Assembly (NCBI GenBank): GCA_902812495.1
Contig: CADDZR010000003.1
Coordinates: forward strand, 24,483-88,482
Source: an archaeon
Lineage (GTDB): Archaea > Thermoproteota > Nitrososphaeria > Nitrososphaerales > Gagatemarchaeaceae
Direction: 5' to 3'
Length of the DNA stretch: 64,000 bases
Positions 44,872 through 54,089 of the stretch are shown piece after piece. Each line of letters opens with the position of its first letter. Within the stretch, counting starts at the first letter, position 1. The position numbers and the translations under genes are program-made. Below the pieces are notes generated by a model. The model did not search any database and had not been told where the DNA came from. It saw only the letters and a list, made by a program, of their open reading frames with translations.

Positions 44872-46229
44872 TCGGAAACCAGCTTCTCCACTTTTATCTC
44901 TGCTGGTTCCCAGTCCTCAAGCTTCCCCCTCAGGAATGCCTCATATCCGGCTAGGTCGAGAAGCCCATGGCCAGAGTGGTTGAACGCTATTACCTTCTTC
45001 TCACCCGTCTGTTTACACCTCCTTGCTTCGTCTATCACGAACTTTATCTCGTGAGCTGACTCTGGCGCTGATATTATACCCTCTGTCTGGGCAAATATCC
45101 TCGCAGCTTCAAAGACCTCTGTCTGGCTGTAGGCCACAGACCTCATATACCCTTTGTGTATCAGATAGGAAATTATTGGAGCCATTCCGTGGTACCTGAG
45201 CCCACCTGCATGGATAGGCGGTGTCTTGTAATTCCTCCCAATTGTAAGCATCTTGAGAAGAGGAGTCATCCCTGCCGTGTCACCAAAGTCGTAAGTGTAA
45301 ATGCCCCTGGTCGTGTGAGGTATAGCCCTTGATTCGCATGCAACAAAATCTGCATCACTTTTTCCTTTTAGCTTGTCGGCCATGAAAGGAAGGCAGAAAC
45401 CACTGTAATTAGAGCCGCCTCCTATATTTCCAGCTATGACGTCTGGCTGTTCATCTATCATCTCAAACTGTTTCTTTGCCTCAAGCCCTATGACTGTCTG
45501 GTGCATTAGAACATGGTTTAGCACTGACCCCAGCGCATACTTCGCCTTCTCATCACCCAGAACATCCTCGAGAGCCTCGCTTATGGCTATTCCAAGCGAG
45601 CCAGGGTCGTCAGGATCCTTCTCAAGCAGACTCCTTCCGAACTTTGTCCTCATACTTGGTGATGAGTATACCTCTGCCCCCCATGTCTCCATCATTATCC
45701 TCCTTCCAGGCTTCTGTCTGTAGCTCGCTGCAACCATGTATACAGTGCATTTCAAACCAAACAGGGCACACGCCATGGAAAGGGCTGAACCCCACTGTCC
45801 AGCTCCTGTTTCAGTACAGAGCCTCTCAACACCCTCTTTTTTGTTGTAGTAAGCCTGTGCTATTGCAGTGTTTGGCTTGTGACTACCCGCAGGGCTTACA
45901 CCTTCCCATTTGAAGTAGATCCTTGCAGGTGTGTTTAGATACTGCTCGAGCCTCTTTGCTCTTATCAGGGGTGTTGGTCTTGGTATTAGCCTGTACGCCT
46001 CGAGAACTTCCTCCGGTATTTTAACGAACCTCTCCCTCGACACCTCCTGCATTACGAGTTCCCTTGGGAAGATCCTGAAAAGCGGTTCCGGGGACATCGG
46101 TTTCTTTGTAGCCGGGTCCAAAGGAGGTGGAAGCGGTTCTGGAAGGTCTGCTTGGATATTGTACCATTGGTCAGGTATGTCGTCCTGAGAAAGAAATACA
46201 GCCCTATTCCTAACTATGTAGTCTTTCAT
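44868..46229 (-). CDS. trpB2: Tryptophan synthase beta-like protein, TrpB2 type
   Basis: This PLP enzyme makes tryptophan from indole and serine (or phosphoserine in some TrpB2). The protein of about 453 residues carries the TrpB2 extended N terminus, the PLP lysine in GSHKPNTAIAQAYY, GAGQWGSALS, the phosphate loop IGGGSNYSGF and the C-terminal FNHSGHGLLDL. ATG 46229 (MKDYIVRNRAVFLSQDDIP) is preferred to TTG 46238. No trpA or other trp gene is present, fitting the usual solitary TrpB2. Its relation to the surrounding catabolic genes is unclear. Confidence 0.9.
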   Translation of the reverse strand: MKDYIVRNRAVFLSQDDIPDQWYNIQADLPEPLPPPLDPATKKPMSPEPLFRIFPRELVMQEVSRERFVKIPEEVLEAYRLIPRPTPLIRAKRLEQYLNTPARIYFKWEGVSPAGSHKPNTAIAQAYYNKKEGVERLCTETGAGQWGSALSMACALFGLKCTVYMVAASYRQKPGRRIMMETWGAEVYSSPSMRTKFGRSLLEKDPDDPGSLGIAISEALEDVLGDEKAKYALGSVLNHVLMHQTVIGLEAKKQFEMIDEQPDVIAGNIGGGSNYSGFCLPFMADKLKGKSDADFVACESRAIPHTTRGIYTYDFGDTAGMTPLLKMLTIGRNYKTPPIHAGGLRYHGMAPIISYLIHKGYMRSVAYSQTEVFEAARIFAQTEGIISAPESAHEIKFVIDEARRCKQTGEKKVIAFNHSGHGLLDLAGYEAFLRGKLEDWEPAEIKVEKLVSD

Positions 46230-46330
46230 ATTTCCCAAGCCATGACTATGTGAGTGTTGTTTAATAGCTATTTCCAGCTTTTAAAAAGGAGGTAAAAGTA
46301 TTTTGCCACCGTGATGCAGTAGTATGCCAT

Positions 46331-48628
46331 TTGAGCAGCACGTTATCCCTGCTTGAGGAGGAATTCAACTTTGTAGGTAAAAGGGTTCCAAAGTACGATG
46401 CGGCACAGAAGGTTGCTGGAGCTGCAAAGTATATGATAGACCTGAAGCTCCCTGGAATGCTTTACGGCAAGATACTGAGAAGCAGGTACCCACATGCAAG
46501 GATATTGAGCATAGACAAGACAAAGGCTGAGCAGCTGCCTGGTGTAATCGCAGTGATAACAGCAAAGGACGTACCGAGGATAAGATTTGGCTTCATGAAA
46601 GACAACATGCCGCTGAAGGAGGAATTTGTTCTCTCCTGCAGGGATGAGATTGCTGCTGTAGCAGCCGTTGATGAGGAAACAGCTGAAAGGGCGATTGAGC
46701 TGATAGAGGTTGAGTACGAGCCACTCCCAGCTCTCTTTGATCCTCTGAAGGCAATGGAAAACGGGGCTCCAATCCTACACAGGGAACTGAAAAGCAATGT
46801 AGTAGACCTTGGCCTAAACTTCAAGAAGGGAGATGTATCAGAGCCCTTCCGTAGTTCTGAATATGTTGTTGTCGAGGGCACGTACAGGATAGGCTTCATA
46901 ACACACACAGCGCTTGGAACGATGGGTGCCCTCGCACATTATGAGCCAAGCGGTATGCTGAATATATGGGCAAATACACAGTCACCATTCCTATATCAGA
47001 GAGAGCTTGCACAAGCACTCGGTATTGATCCAAGCAGGGTCAGGGTAATACAGCCTTCAATTGGCGGGTCATTTGGAAGGGGGATGGACCTTTATCCGCC
47101 AGACATAATAGCATCCCTACTCTCAATGAAGACACTCAGGCCTGTTAAGATACTCTTTAGGAGAGATGAGGATCTGGCCAACTCACCTACAAGGCAGCCT
47201 GCAATTTTCAAAATAAAAACAGCTGCAACAATGGAAGGAAAGCTCGTTGCAAGGTCTGTTGAAGCGATACTTGACGTCGGTCCTTACATCTCATGGGGTG
47301 CTTTCGACGCGAGGGTGATGATGGCTACAGCAACTGGCCAGTATGTTGTCCCAAACGTAGAGTTTACCTCAAAGCACGTCTACACAAACAATCCATATTC
47401 TGGCACGATGAGGGGTGCAGGGAATCCACAGATTAATTTTGCAATAGAGACACAGATGGACATACTATCCGAAAAGCTTGGAATAGACCCTGTCGAATTC
47501 AGGATAATGAATGCAAATAGACCTGGCTATGTCACACCCCAAGGAATGAGGATAACAACATGCTCCATGGAGGAGACTCTGAGAATAGCAGAAAGGGAGA
47601 TAGGGTGGAGAGGGAGGCATAAGGCAGGTAAGTCTGTAGGTATAGGATTTGCATCTCTTTTCCACGTTGCAGGAGGGGCTAGGGTCTACAGGTCGGACGG
47701 ATGCGGAACAATAGTTAAGTTAGATGACTTCGGCACAGTTACAGTAATAACAGGTGCATCGGAGATAGGTACAGGGTCGGATACAGCAATAACACAGATT
47801 GTTGCGGAAGAGCTCTCTATACCTCTATCTAAGGTAAGGCTTGTGAACGATGACGCATCCGTAAGACCATGGGATGTTGGCATACATGCAAGTAGGATGA
47901 CATTTGTTGGCGGAAATTCTGCACTCATGGCTGCTAGAAAGGCAAAGGAAAAGCTATTGCGTCTAGCGTCCGAATACCTACAGGAGAGATACGAAGACCT
48001 GAGAATTAAGGATGGCATGATCTTCTCGAAACGAAACAGCTCAAAGAGTGTTGAATACGATAAGCTGCTGAGAAGGGCTCATTTCAGAGAAGGAGGGGAT
48101 GTTATTGTTGCATCACACTTTTACGACCCGCCGAACCAGATGGCCGATGAAAAGACACAAAGCGGTAACATTTCAGCAACGTATGGATTTGGCACCCAAG
48201 CCGTACTTGTCGAGGTTGACGAGGAAACTGGGAAAGTTACTGTAAAGAAGGTTGTTGCAGTTCACGACGCAGGCAGGATAATAAACCCTCTGGGAGCCGA
48301 AGGACAAGTCCAGGGAGGTATAGTTATGGCTATGAGCTGGGCTCTAACAGAGGAGCTGATACTGGACGGGGGCTTGGTTGTGAATAACAGCCTGGCAGAC
48401 TACAAGTTGCCAACAGCTGCTGAAATACCTGATATCAAGGTAATATTTGTGGGGGAACCAGACCCAGAAGGGCCCTTTGGTGCAAAAGGAGTTGGAGAAC
48501 ATGGCTGTATACCAACTGCAGCTGCAATAGCAAACGCAATATATGACGCTGTCTGTGTTAGGCTATACGAGCTCCCGATGACGCCTGAAAGGGTTTTGAA
48601 GGCTATTAAAAACTCTAAAGCTTCTTAA
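46331..48628 (+). CDS. Xanthine dehydrogenase-family molybdopterin-binding subunit (copy 1)
   Basis: The 765-residue large subunit of a molybdenum hydroxylase binds molybdopterin cytosine dinucleotide-type cofactor and oxidises its substrate with water. The N-terminal domain has GKRVPKYDAAQKVAGAAKYM; the core has SIGGSFGRG, the active-site loop NPYSGTMRGAGNPQ, and near the end the catalytic Glu in GPFGAKGVGEHG. The loop is not the CSFR form of aerobic CO dehydrogenase, so an organic (aromatic or purine-like) substrate is likelier. No FAD or Fe-S gene adjoins it; the nearest pair is at 50318-51672. TTG 46331 is the start used; it overlaps the convergent DUF35 gene by 14 bp. Confidence 0.9.
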   Translation: MSSTLSLLEEEFNFVGKRVPKYDAAQKVAGAAKYMIDLKLPGMLYGKILRSRYPHARILSIDKTKAEQLPGVIAVITAKDVPRIRFGFMKDNMPLKEEFVLSCRDEIAAVAAVDEETAERAIELIEVEYEPLPALFDPLKAMENGAPILHRELKSNVVDLGLNFKKGDVSEPFRSSEYVVVEGTYRIGFITHTALGTMGALAHYEPSGMLNIWANTQSPFLYQRELAQALGIDPSRVRVIQPSIGGSFGRGMDLYPPDIIASLLSMKTLRPVKILFRRDEDLANSPTRQPAIFKIKTAATMEGKLVARSVEAILDVGPYISWGAFDARVMMATATGQYVVPNVEFTSKHVYTNNPYSGTMRGAGNPQINFAIETQMDILSEKLGIDPVEFRIMNANRPGYVTPQGMRITTCSMEETLRIAEREIGWRGRHKAGKSVGIGFASLFHVAGGARVYRSDGCGTIVKLDDFGTVTVITGASEIGTGSDTAITQIVAEELSIPLSKVRLVNDDASVRPWDVGIHASRMTFVGGNSALMAARKAKEKLLRLASEYLQERYEDLRIKDGMIFSKRNSSKSVEYDKLLRRAHFREGGDVIVASHFYDPPNQMADEKTQSGNISATYGFGTQAVLVEVDEETGKVTVKKVVAVHDAGRIINPLGAEGQVQGGIVMAMSWALTEELILDGGLVVNNSLADYKLPTAAEIPDIKVIFVGEPDPEGPFGAKGVGEHGCIPTAAAIANAIYDAVCVRLYELPMTPERVLKAIKNSKAS

Positions 48629-49043
48629 ACTTCGGTAGAGTTATCTCATTTGTTACATCCTCAAAGACAACCTCAACTCTGTCTCCTATCGAAATACTTT
48701 CATAAGATACTCCAACAATGTTGCTGTATATTCTTGGTCCTTCGTCAAGCTCGATGAGAGCTATTACAAAAGGTATATCCTTACTAAATGACTCTGAGTT
48801 ATCGATAACCTGCCTTATGACAGTGTATGAGTATATGCTCCCCTTTCCTGAAAGCCTTTCCCACACCATTTGGTCATTCTTTCCGCATTTCGGGCAGATT
48901 GCCTTTGGGTACCATATCCACTCCTTGCATCTTCTGCAGAACTGCATCCTCAGCTCATGCTTCTTGCAGTACTCCCAAAATGGAGCCGTTAGGCTATTTA
49001 TCTCCGGTAGTGGCCTGTCGTACTTGCTTTCCATTTTAAACAC
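48615..49043 (-). CDS. DUF35 / OB-fold acyl-CoA-associated protein with zinc ribbon
   Basis: The 142-residue protein has an N-terminal helix-rich segment, a zinc ribbon with Cys36, Cys39, Cys50 and Cys53 (FCRRCKEW...CPKCG) and an OB fold (GKGSIYSYTVIRQV...VVFEDVTNEITLPKF). DUF35 proteins pair with thiolase-like enzymes: with thiolase/HMG-CoA synthase in archaea, and as ChsH2 with the aldolase Ltp2 in steroid degradation. Its ATG overlaps the 3' end of the thiolase-like gene upstream by 8 bp, so the two are co-translated. Confidence 0.87.
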   Translation of the reverse strand: MFKMESKYDRPLPEINSLTAPFWEYCKKHELRMQFCRRCKEWIWYPKAICPKCGKNDQMVWERLSGKGSIYSYTVIRQVIDNSESFSKDIPFVIALIELDEGPRIYSNIVGVSYESISIGDRVEVVFEDVTNEITLPKFKKL

Positions 49044-50274
49044 CCATCACAATTGTTGAGGCGTGTGCAAATGTGTTGTTGTACTCAAGGCATCCCAAGG
49101 ACGTTACAACACAAACCTCTGCCCTTGAAACCTGCCTTTCCTTTGCTTCGCCCCTAAGCTGCCTGATCCCTTCGACTATGTGAACCATTCCCCCAGCCAT
49201 CCCAGGCTGGCCAGCTGAAAGTTGGCCTCCTCCTGTGTTAATAGGCAAGTCACCCTTGTAAGTTATATCGTGTTCAGACACAAATTTCCCGCCTTCACCC
49301 TTTGCACAGAAGCCAAGATCCTCTAGCTGCATTATAACAGCAAGTGCATAATCGTCATATATCTGGAGCAGGTTAACATCCTTTTGTTCGATGCCTGCAA
49401 TCCTGAATGCTTCCCTAGAGCAGACAGTTATCCCTGTATATGTTAGGTCTGGGCTCAGAGCTGACCCATGCCTGTAGTTGTGACATTCAGCCATACCCCT
49501 GACCCAGACAACCTTTTCTTTTGGGAACCTCTTTGCGTATTCTTCTGAGGCAACTATGAATGCAAGACCCCCGTTTACCTGAATGCATGCATCTAGAAGC
49601 TTGACTGGATCTGCAATGGGTCTTGAACTCATATACTGCTCAATAGTAATAGGCGCCTTGAGATATGCATTCTTGTTCCTTGATGCGTTCTCCCTCTGTG
49701 AGACTGAAACCTTGCCTATCTCCTCCAGTCTGGTCCCATACTGATGCATATGCCTCCTCATTATAAATGCAAACTGGCTGTTTGGGCCCATCATTCCAAA
49801 AGGCTTCTGGAAGTCTGCCTCATACCTCCACTCCCTTACAGCTCCCGGGTATGTTATGTTCATCGGCGTATCGGCCCCGACGCAGAGTACAACATCCACC
49901 AGTCCCGAAGACACAGCCATCCCTGCCTGGCTTAGCAGCGTAGCTCCAGAATTGCCTCCTGTATCTGCCCGTATCAGAAACTTCGGGGATATTCCCAAGT
50001 CCTGTACTACCTCACCAGAGTATATCTCTGCATGAGGATATGCCGAGCCTGTCACACCAAAGCCCTGGTTCTCCAGCTCCTTTTTTTCTATACCAGCATC
50101 CTCCAACGCAAGGCTTACAGCCATGCCTAGATATTCCTTGACAGAGAGTTTTTTCTCTCCTTTGTCGACCCTTGCCCTGCTTACCTCCGTCTCACCGTAT
50201 CCAACTATAGCAAATTTCCTTGCCAACGTGCCGTTCGGGTTCTCAGAGCCAATATAAGCATTGCCCGATTGCAT
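49036..50274 (-). CDS. Thiolase-fold protein lacking the thiolase Cys and His; possible acyl-CoA retro-aldolase
   Basis: The 412-residue protein is of the SCP2-thiolase class (FAIVGYGETEVSR start, QIYDDYALAVIMQLEDLGFC, NTGGGQLSAGQPGMAGG). At the position of the nucleophilic Cys the sequence is DTGGNSGATL (Gly107), and the GHP catalytic His is replaced in AGQP (Gln356). A true thiolase reaction is therefore unlikely. Ltp2-type proteins, thiolase folds without these residues that act as retro-aldolases with a DUF35 partner, share this pattern. The DUF35 gene follows with overlap. The exact substrate is unknown. Confidence 0.8.
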   Translation of the reverse strand: MQSGNAYIGSENPNGTLARKFAIVGYGETEVSRARVDKGEKKLSVKEYLGMAVSLALEDAGIEKKELENQGFGVTGSAYPHAEIYSGEVVQDLGISPKFLIRADTGGNSGATLLSQAGMAVSSGLVDVVLCVGADTPMNITYPGAVREWRYEADFQKPFGMMGPNSQFAFIMRRHMHQYGTRLEEIGKVSVSQRENASRNKNAYLKAPITIEQYMSSRPIADPVKLLDACIQVNGGLAFIVASEEYAKRFPKEKVVWVRGMAECHNYRHGSALSPDLTYTGITVCSREAFRIAGIEQKDVNLLQIYDDYALAVIMQLEDLGFCAKGEGGKFVSEHDITYKGDLPINTGGGQLSAGQPGMAGGMVHIVEGIRQLRGEAKERQVSRAEVCVVTSLGCLEYNNTFAHASTIVMGV

Positions 50275-50317
50275 CTTCTAAAGCTATTTAACTTCCCTGT
50301 ATCCAGCTCCACGTGTC

Positions 50318-51190
50318 TTGTACAGCTTCAGGCCAAGCGTTGTAGCAAAGCCGGAGTCCGAGGAGGAGCTTGCTGAGGTACTTAGGAAGCATGGCAGAAA
50401 TGCAAGGATTGTTGCTGGAGGCACTGGAATATACGAACTCTCCCGCAGGGGCCTCCTCTCTGACGTTGATGTGCTTGTCGACATCTCTAAACTCCAACTT
50501 TCGTACATAAAGGAGGAAGGAGGAAAGATAATCATCGGAGCAGCAACATCACTCGAAACAATACAGCGTTCAAGCATTTTCTCAAGGCCTTATCTCTCCG
50601 CCTTGAGGGATGCATGCCTCTCGATCCAGCCGCTCCAAGTAAAGAATGTTGCAACCCTGGGAGGGGCACTCTGCACCGCCCTACCGTTTCTCGATATGCC
50701 CGTTGCGCTCTTCTCACTCGAGGCTATTGTAACGATAGGGCCTGATATGAGAGAGATGAAGGCCTACGAATTTGTAAAGGGCTTTTTTGACGTTGACCTC
50801 AAAGATGGAGAATACTTGAGGGAGGTTTCGATAAGTATGAAGGAAAAGTCCGGCAGTAGCTTCATGAAGTTTTCTTTAACAAGCGATGATTGGGCGATAG
50901 CAAACTGTTCTGTCTCAGTTGTTGTCGATGAAGGTCTAATTTCGAGTGCATCTATCTTCGTTGGTGGCGCCTTTGGAGAGAAACCTGTTAGGGCAGTTAG
51001 GACGGAGGAGAGGTTGAGAGGGATCTTACCTTCTGATACAGATGCTTTGAAAAATGCAATAGATTCAACACTGCATCTCGATGCAAAGCCAGAAACAGAT
51101 GTCAAGGCATCGTCTGAATACAGGATGGATGTTGCAAAGGTACTCTGTAGGAGGGCCGTTTTTCAGGCATACAGGAGGGTAATGACCTAA
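50318..51190 (+). CDS. FAD-binding subunit of a xanthine dehydrogenase-family enzyme
   Basis: The 290-residue medium subunit has the FAD loops ARIVAGGTGIYEL (about 27-39) and NVATLGGALCTALPFLDM (about 110-127) and the C-terminal CO-dehydrogenase flavoprotein domain. It passes electrons from the Fe-S subunit to an acceptor. The start is TTG 50318. The stop shares its last base with the ATG of the Fe-S subunit, and that gene in turn overlaps the large subunit by 4 nt, giving a complete three-subunit operon. Confidence 0.92.
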   Translation: MYSFRPSVVAKPESEEELAEVLRKHGRNARIVAGGTGIYELSRRGLLSDVDVLVDISKLQLSYIKEEGGKIIIGAATSLETIQRSSIFSRPYLSALRDACLSIQPLQVKNVATLGGALCTALPFLDMPVALFSLEAIVTIGPDMREMKAYEFVKGFFDVDLKDGEYLREVSISMKEKSGSSFMKFSLTSDDWAIANCSVSVVVDEGLISSASIFVGGAFGEKPVRAVRTEERLRGILPSDTDALKNAIDSTLHLDAKPETDVKASSEYRMDVAKVLCRRAVFQAYRRVMT

Positions 51191-51672
51191 TGGGCATTAA
51201 AATCATTCTCAATATAAACTCAAAGAGGTACAGTGTTGATATTGAGCCGTGGGAGACACTTAACCATGTCATTAGAGAAAAGATTGGGCTCACAGGTACG
51301 AAGAAGGGATGCGAGACGGGCGGATGTGGCTCCTGCACTGTAGTGGTTGACGGCAAGGCAGTTTATTCCTGCATGATGCTTGCCTTCCAGGCTAGCGGAA
51401 AGGATATACTAACGGTCGAGGGTAGGGATAACGACGTACTACTTGCAGCGATAAGGAAGGGCTTTATGGAAATGGGTGGGCTGCAATGCGGATACTGCAC
51501 GCCGGGATTCATAATGTCTGCTTACGCTCTTCTCTCAATGAATCCAAAGCCATCGAGGGAAGAGATAAAGGAAGCGTTCGTTGGCAACCTCTGCAGGTGT
51601 ACTGGTTACGTAAAGATATTCGAGTCGGTAGAGAGGGCTTCCCAGATAATCTCAGGTGATAAGAGAGAATGA
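51190..51672 (+). CDS. 2Fe-2S subunit of a xanthine dehydrogenase-family enzyme
   Basis: The 160-residue small subunit holds two 2Fe-2S sites: the plant-ferredoxin type GCETGGCGSCTVVVDG with a following Cys, and the helical type CGYCTPGF...CRCTGYVKI. It links the molybdenum site to FAD. It overlaps both neighbouring genes by 1-4 nt. Confidence 0.95.
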   Translation: MGIKIILNINSKRYSVDIEPWETLNHVIREKIGLTGTKKGCETGGCGSCTVVVDGKAVYSCMMLAFQASGKDILTVEGRDNDVLLAAIRKGFMEMGGLQCGYCTPGFIMSAYALLSMNPKPSREEIKEAFVGNLCRCTGYVKIFESVERASQIISGDKRE

Positions 51673-54089
51673 GCGAAACTGTTGTTTCGTTAGAAAGGGA
51701 AAAGAGGTTTATAGGATCGCCTCTAAAGACAAAGGAAGCTCTAAGGCATGTGAGGGGAATGGGGAAGTTTGTTGACGACATTAAACTGCCTGGAATGCTT
51801 CATGCTGCGATAGCTAGGAGCCAGCTCGCACACGCAAAGATAAAGAGAATAGACTTCTCGAAGGCAAGAGCCTTACCTGGTGTAGTAGACATATTAACGC
51901 CGGAGGACGTCGTCAGGATGTCTGATCCCCTTCCTCAAATGACTGTGCCCCCAGCATCAAACGTAAGGGACTATCCTGTTGCAGTTGGTAAGGTAAGGTA
52001 TGTTGGTGAGCCTATAGCTGTAGTTGCTGCTGAAACAAGAGCTATTGCAGAGGATGCTGTAGAGCTTATAGAGGTTGAGTATGAACCACTTCCAGCAGTT
52101 GTAGATGCTGAAAAAGCACTAACAGACCCGCCTGCTCTTGTGCATGAAGAGGTTGGGAGCAATATCATGGCGCATGTTCAGTACAGCTACGGAAACATAG
52201 ATAAGGCAATGAAAGAAGCAGACAGGATAATCAAGGTAAGACTGCATTTCCACAGGTTTAGCTCAACGCCACTCGAGCCAAACGCTGTTCTTGCAAGCTA
52301 CGACAGGTCAGAGAACATGCTTACAGTATGGTGTAACAATCAGGAACCTTCATTCATGTTGCCTCAGTTCAACAGTGCACTCAGGCTTCCCTATAACAGG
52401 ATGAGATTCATAACTCAGGACATTGGTGGAGGGTTCGGGTGCAAAATAACAAACTACGTCTACGTTATTCTGATTTCCTTAGCATCGATGAAGGTAGGCA
52501 GGCCCGTCAAGTGGGTAGAGACAAGAACAGAACACATGCTTGCTTCAAGCCACGGTGCTGAGAGAATATTCAACGTAGAGGTACCTGTAAAAAATGACGG
52601 AACTGTTCTCGGCCTAAAGATACTAAGCATAGATGACGATGGAGCATTTGCAAGACACGAGCCTGCAGGTCTCACGGTCTGGGCACAAGTTGTCCCAGGT
52701 GCTTACAGAATAAAGCATGTGTACAGCGATATGTATGCTGTTTTCACAAACAAGTGTCCAGCTGGCCCGAACAGGGGTTTTGCCAGAGCGCCTCATTCTT
52801 TCATGATAGAGAGAGTTATGGATATCGTTGCTAGGGAGCTTAACCTAGATCCAGCTTATGTACGAATGAAGAACTACATAACGAGGGAGGAGATGCCATA
52901 CACAACACCAAATGGTTGCGTGTACGACGACGGCGACTATCCAAAGAGCCTGAGCATTGTCTTGGATGCACTGAATTACACTGAGCTAAGAAAGAAGCAG
53001 AGGGAGCTCTGGAAGGAAGGGAGGTACATAGGTATAGGAATTGCGACAACTCTTGATTCGGGAGCACCTAACTTTGGACAGGTCAAGATGCTAAATCCAA
53101 GGCTTCCACTCGTTGGAAATGCAGAAGCATGCATGCTTCAGCTGACACCTGACGGCAGGTTTGTTGTGAGACTCGGGACTGTTCCCCAAGGACAGAGCCA
53201 CGAGACAGTAACAAGCCAGATAATTGCAGAGATTTTTGACGTGCCAGTTGAACTTGTTGACGTTGCAACAGGTTTTGACACAATGACCCATCCATACACA
53301 ATGCACTCTGGAACGTACGGTTCAAGGTATGCGGCCATGGGCGTCGGTGCTGCATACGGGGCTGCTCAGAAGCTAAGGGCAAAGGTGCTTAGAATTGCAT
53401 CACACATCCTAAATGAGGATCAGTCTTTTCTAGCACTCTCTAACGGTAGCGTTGTTTCAACGAGGGATAGCTCAAAGAGCATATCTCTGAAGAGGCTGTC
53501 GAGGATAGCGTATGGTATGCCCTCCATGCTTCCAAGGGATACTGAACCTGGATTGATTGTAGTTAACTTTTACTATAATGGGTTGGTTGAACCTGATGAG
53601 AGGAAGATAGCAAACCTCGCACTCACTTATTCCTATCAAACACACGGCGTTGTGGGGGAACTCGACCCGGAAACAGGCAAGTTCAAGATAACAAAGTACG
53701 TTATAGTTGACGACGCAGGTAGAATAATTAATCCGCTTGTCGTTGACGGTCAAGTTCACGGAGCGGCTGCTCACGGTATTGCCGCAGCACTTTTCGAGGA
53801 GTTCAGGTACGACGAGAACGGCCAGTTACTATCTTCAACGTTTGTTGACTACCTCTCTCCTCATTCAGTTGACCTTCCGGACCTCGAGGTCCACCATCTA
53901 GAGATACCCTCACCATTCTCTCCGCTAGGGGCAAAAGGTGTTGGAGAAGGCGGGGGCACAGCTCATGTTGCAGTGATAAATGCGATAAACGATGCTCTCT
54001 CACCATTCGGTGTAATGTTAGAGAAGTCAATTGCAACACCTGAGGAAATTTTCAGGCTCGTGGCTAAGAAGTCTGGCTTGCCTTTATGA
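51669..54089 (+). CDS. Xanthine dehydrogenase-family molybdopterin-binding subunit (copy 2)
   Basis: The 806-residue large subunit directly follows its FAD and Fe-S subunits. Motifs are QDIGGGFGCK, the active-site loop KCPAGPNRGFARAP, the cofactor loop GTVPQGQSHETVTSQI and the catalytic Glu in GAKGVGEGGG. The active-site loop is not the CSFR type of form I CO dehydrogenase. Its segment 51989-52111 is identical to the reverse complement of 55991-56113 in copy 3, while the rest of the two proteins has clearly diverged. The end overlaps convergent copy 3 by 26 bp. Confidence 0.93.
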   Translation: MSETVVSLEREKRFIGSPLKTKEALRHVRGMGKFVDDIKLPGMLHAAIARSQLAHAKIKRIDFSKARALPGVVDILTPEDVVRMSDPLPQMTVPPASNVRDYPVAVGKVRYVGEPIAVVAAETRAIAEDAVELIEVEYEPLPAVVDAEKALTDPPALVHEEVGSNIMAHVQYSYGNIDKAMKEADRIIKVRLHFHRFSSTPLEPNAVLASYDRSENMLTVWCNNQEPSFMLPQFNSALRLPYNRMRFITQDIGGGFGCKITNYVYVILISLASMKVGRPVKWVETRTEHMLASSHGAERIFNVEVPVKNDGTVLGLKILSIDDDGAFARHEPAGLTVWAQVVPGAYRIKHVYSDMYAVFTNKCPAGPNRGFARAPHSFMIERVMDIVARELNLDPAYVRMKNYITREEMPYTTPNGCVYDDGDYPKSLSIVLDALNYTELRKKQRELWKEGRYIGIGIATTLDSGAPNFGQVKMLNPRLPLVGNAEACMLQLTPDGRFVVRLGTVPQGQSHETVTSQIIAEIFDVPVELVDVATGFDTMTHPYTMHSGTYGSRYAAMGVGAAYGAAQKLRAKVLRIASHILNEDQSFLALSNGSVVSTRDSSKSISLKRLSRIAYGMPSMLPRDTEPGLIVVNFYYNGLVEPDERKIANLALTYSYQTHGVVGELDPETGKFKITKYVIVDDAGRIINPLVVDGQVHGAAAHGIAAALFEEFRYDENGQLLSSTFVDYLSPHSVDLPDLEVHHLEIPSPFSPLGAKGVGEGGGTAHVAVINAINDALSPFGVMLEKSIATPEEIFRLVAKKSGLPL
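51989..52111 (+). repeat. 123-bp identical tract shared with 55991-56113 (inverted copy)
   Basis: Bases 51989-52111 match the reverse complement of 55991-56113 without a single difference, from TAAGGTAAGG to GATGCTGA. The identity stops abruptly at both ends inside the coding regions of two diverged large subunits, as expected from gene conversion between facing genes. Confidence 0.85.
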
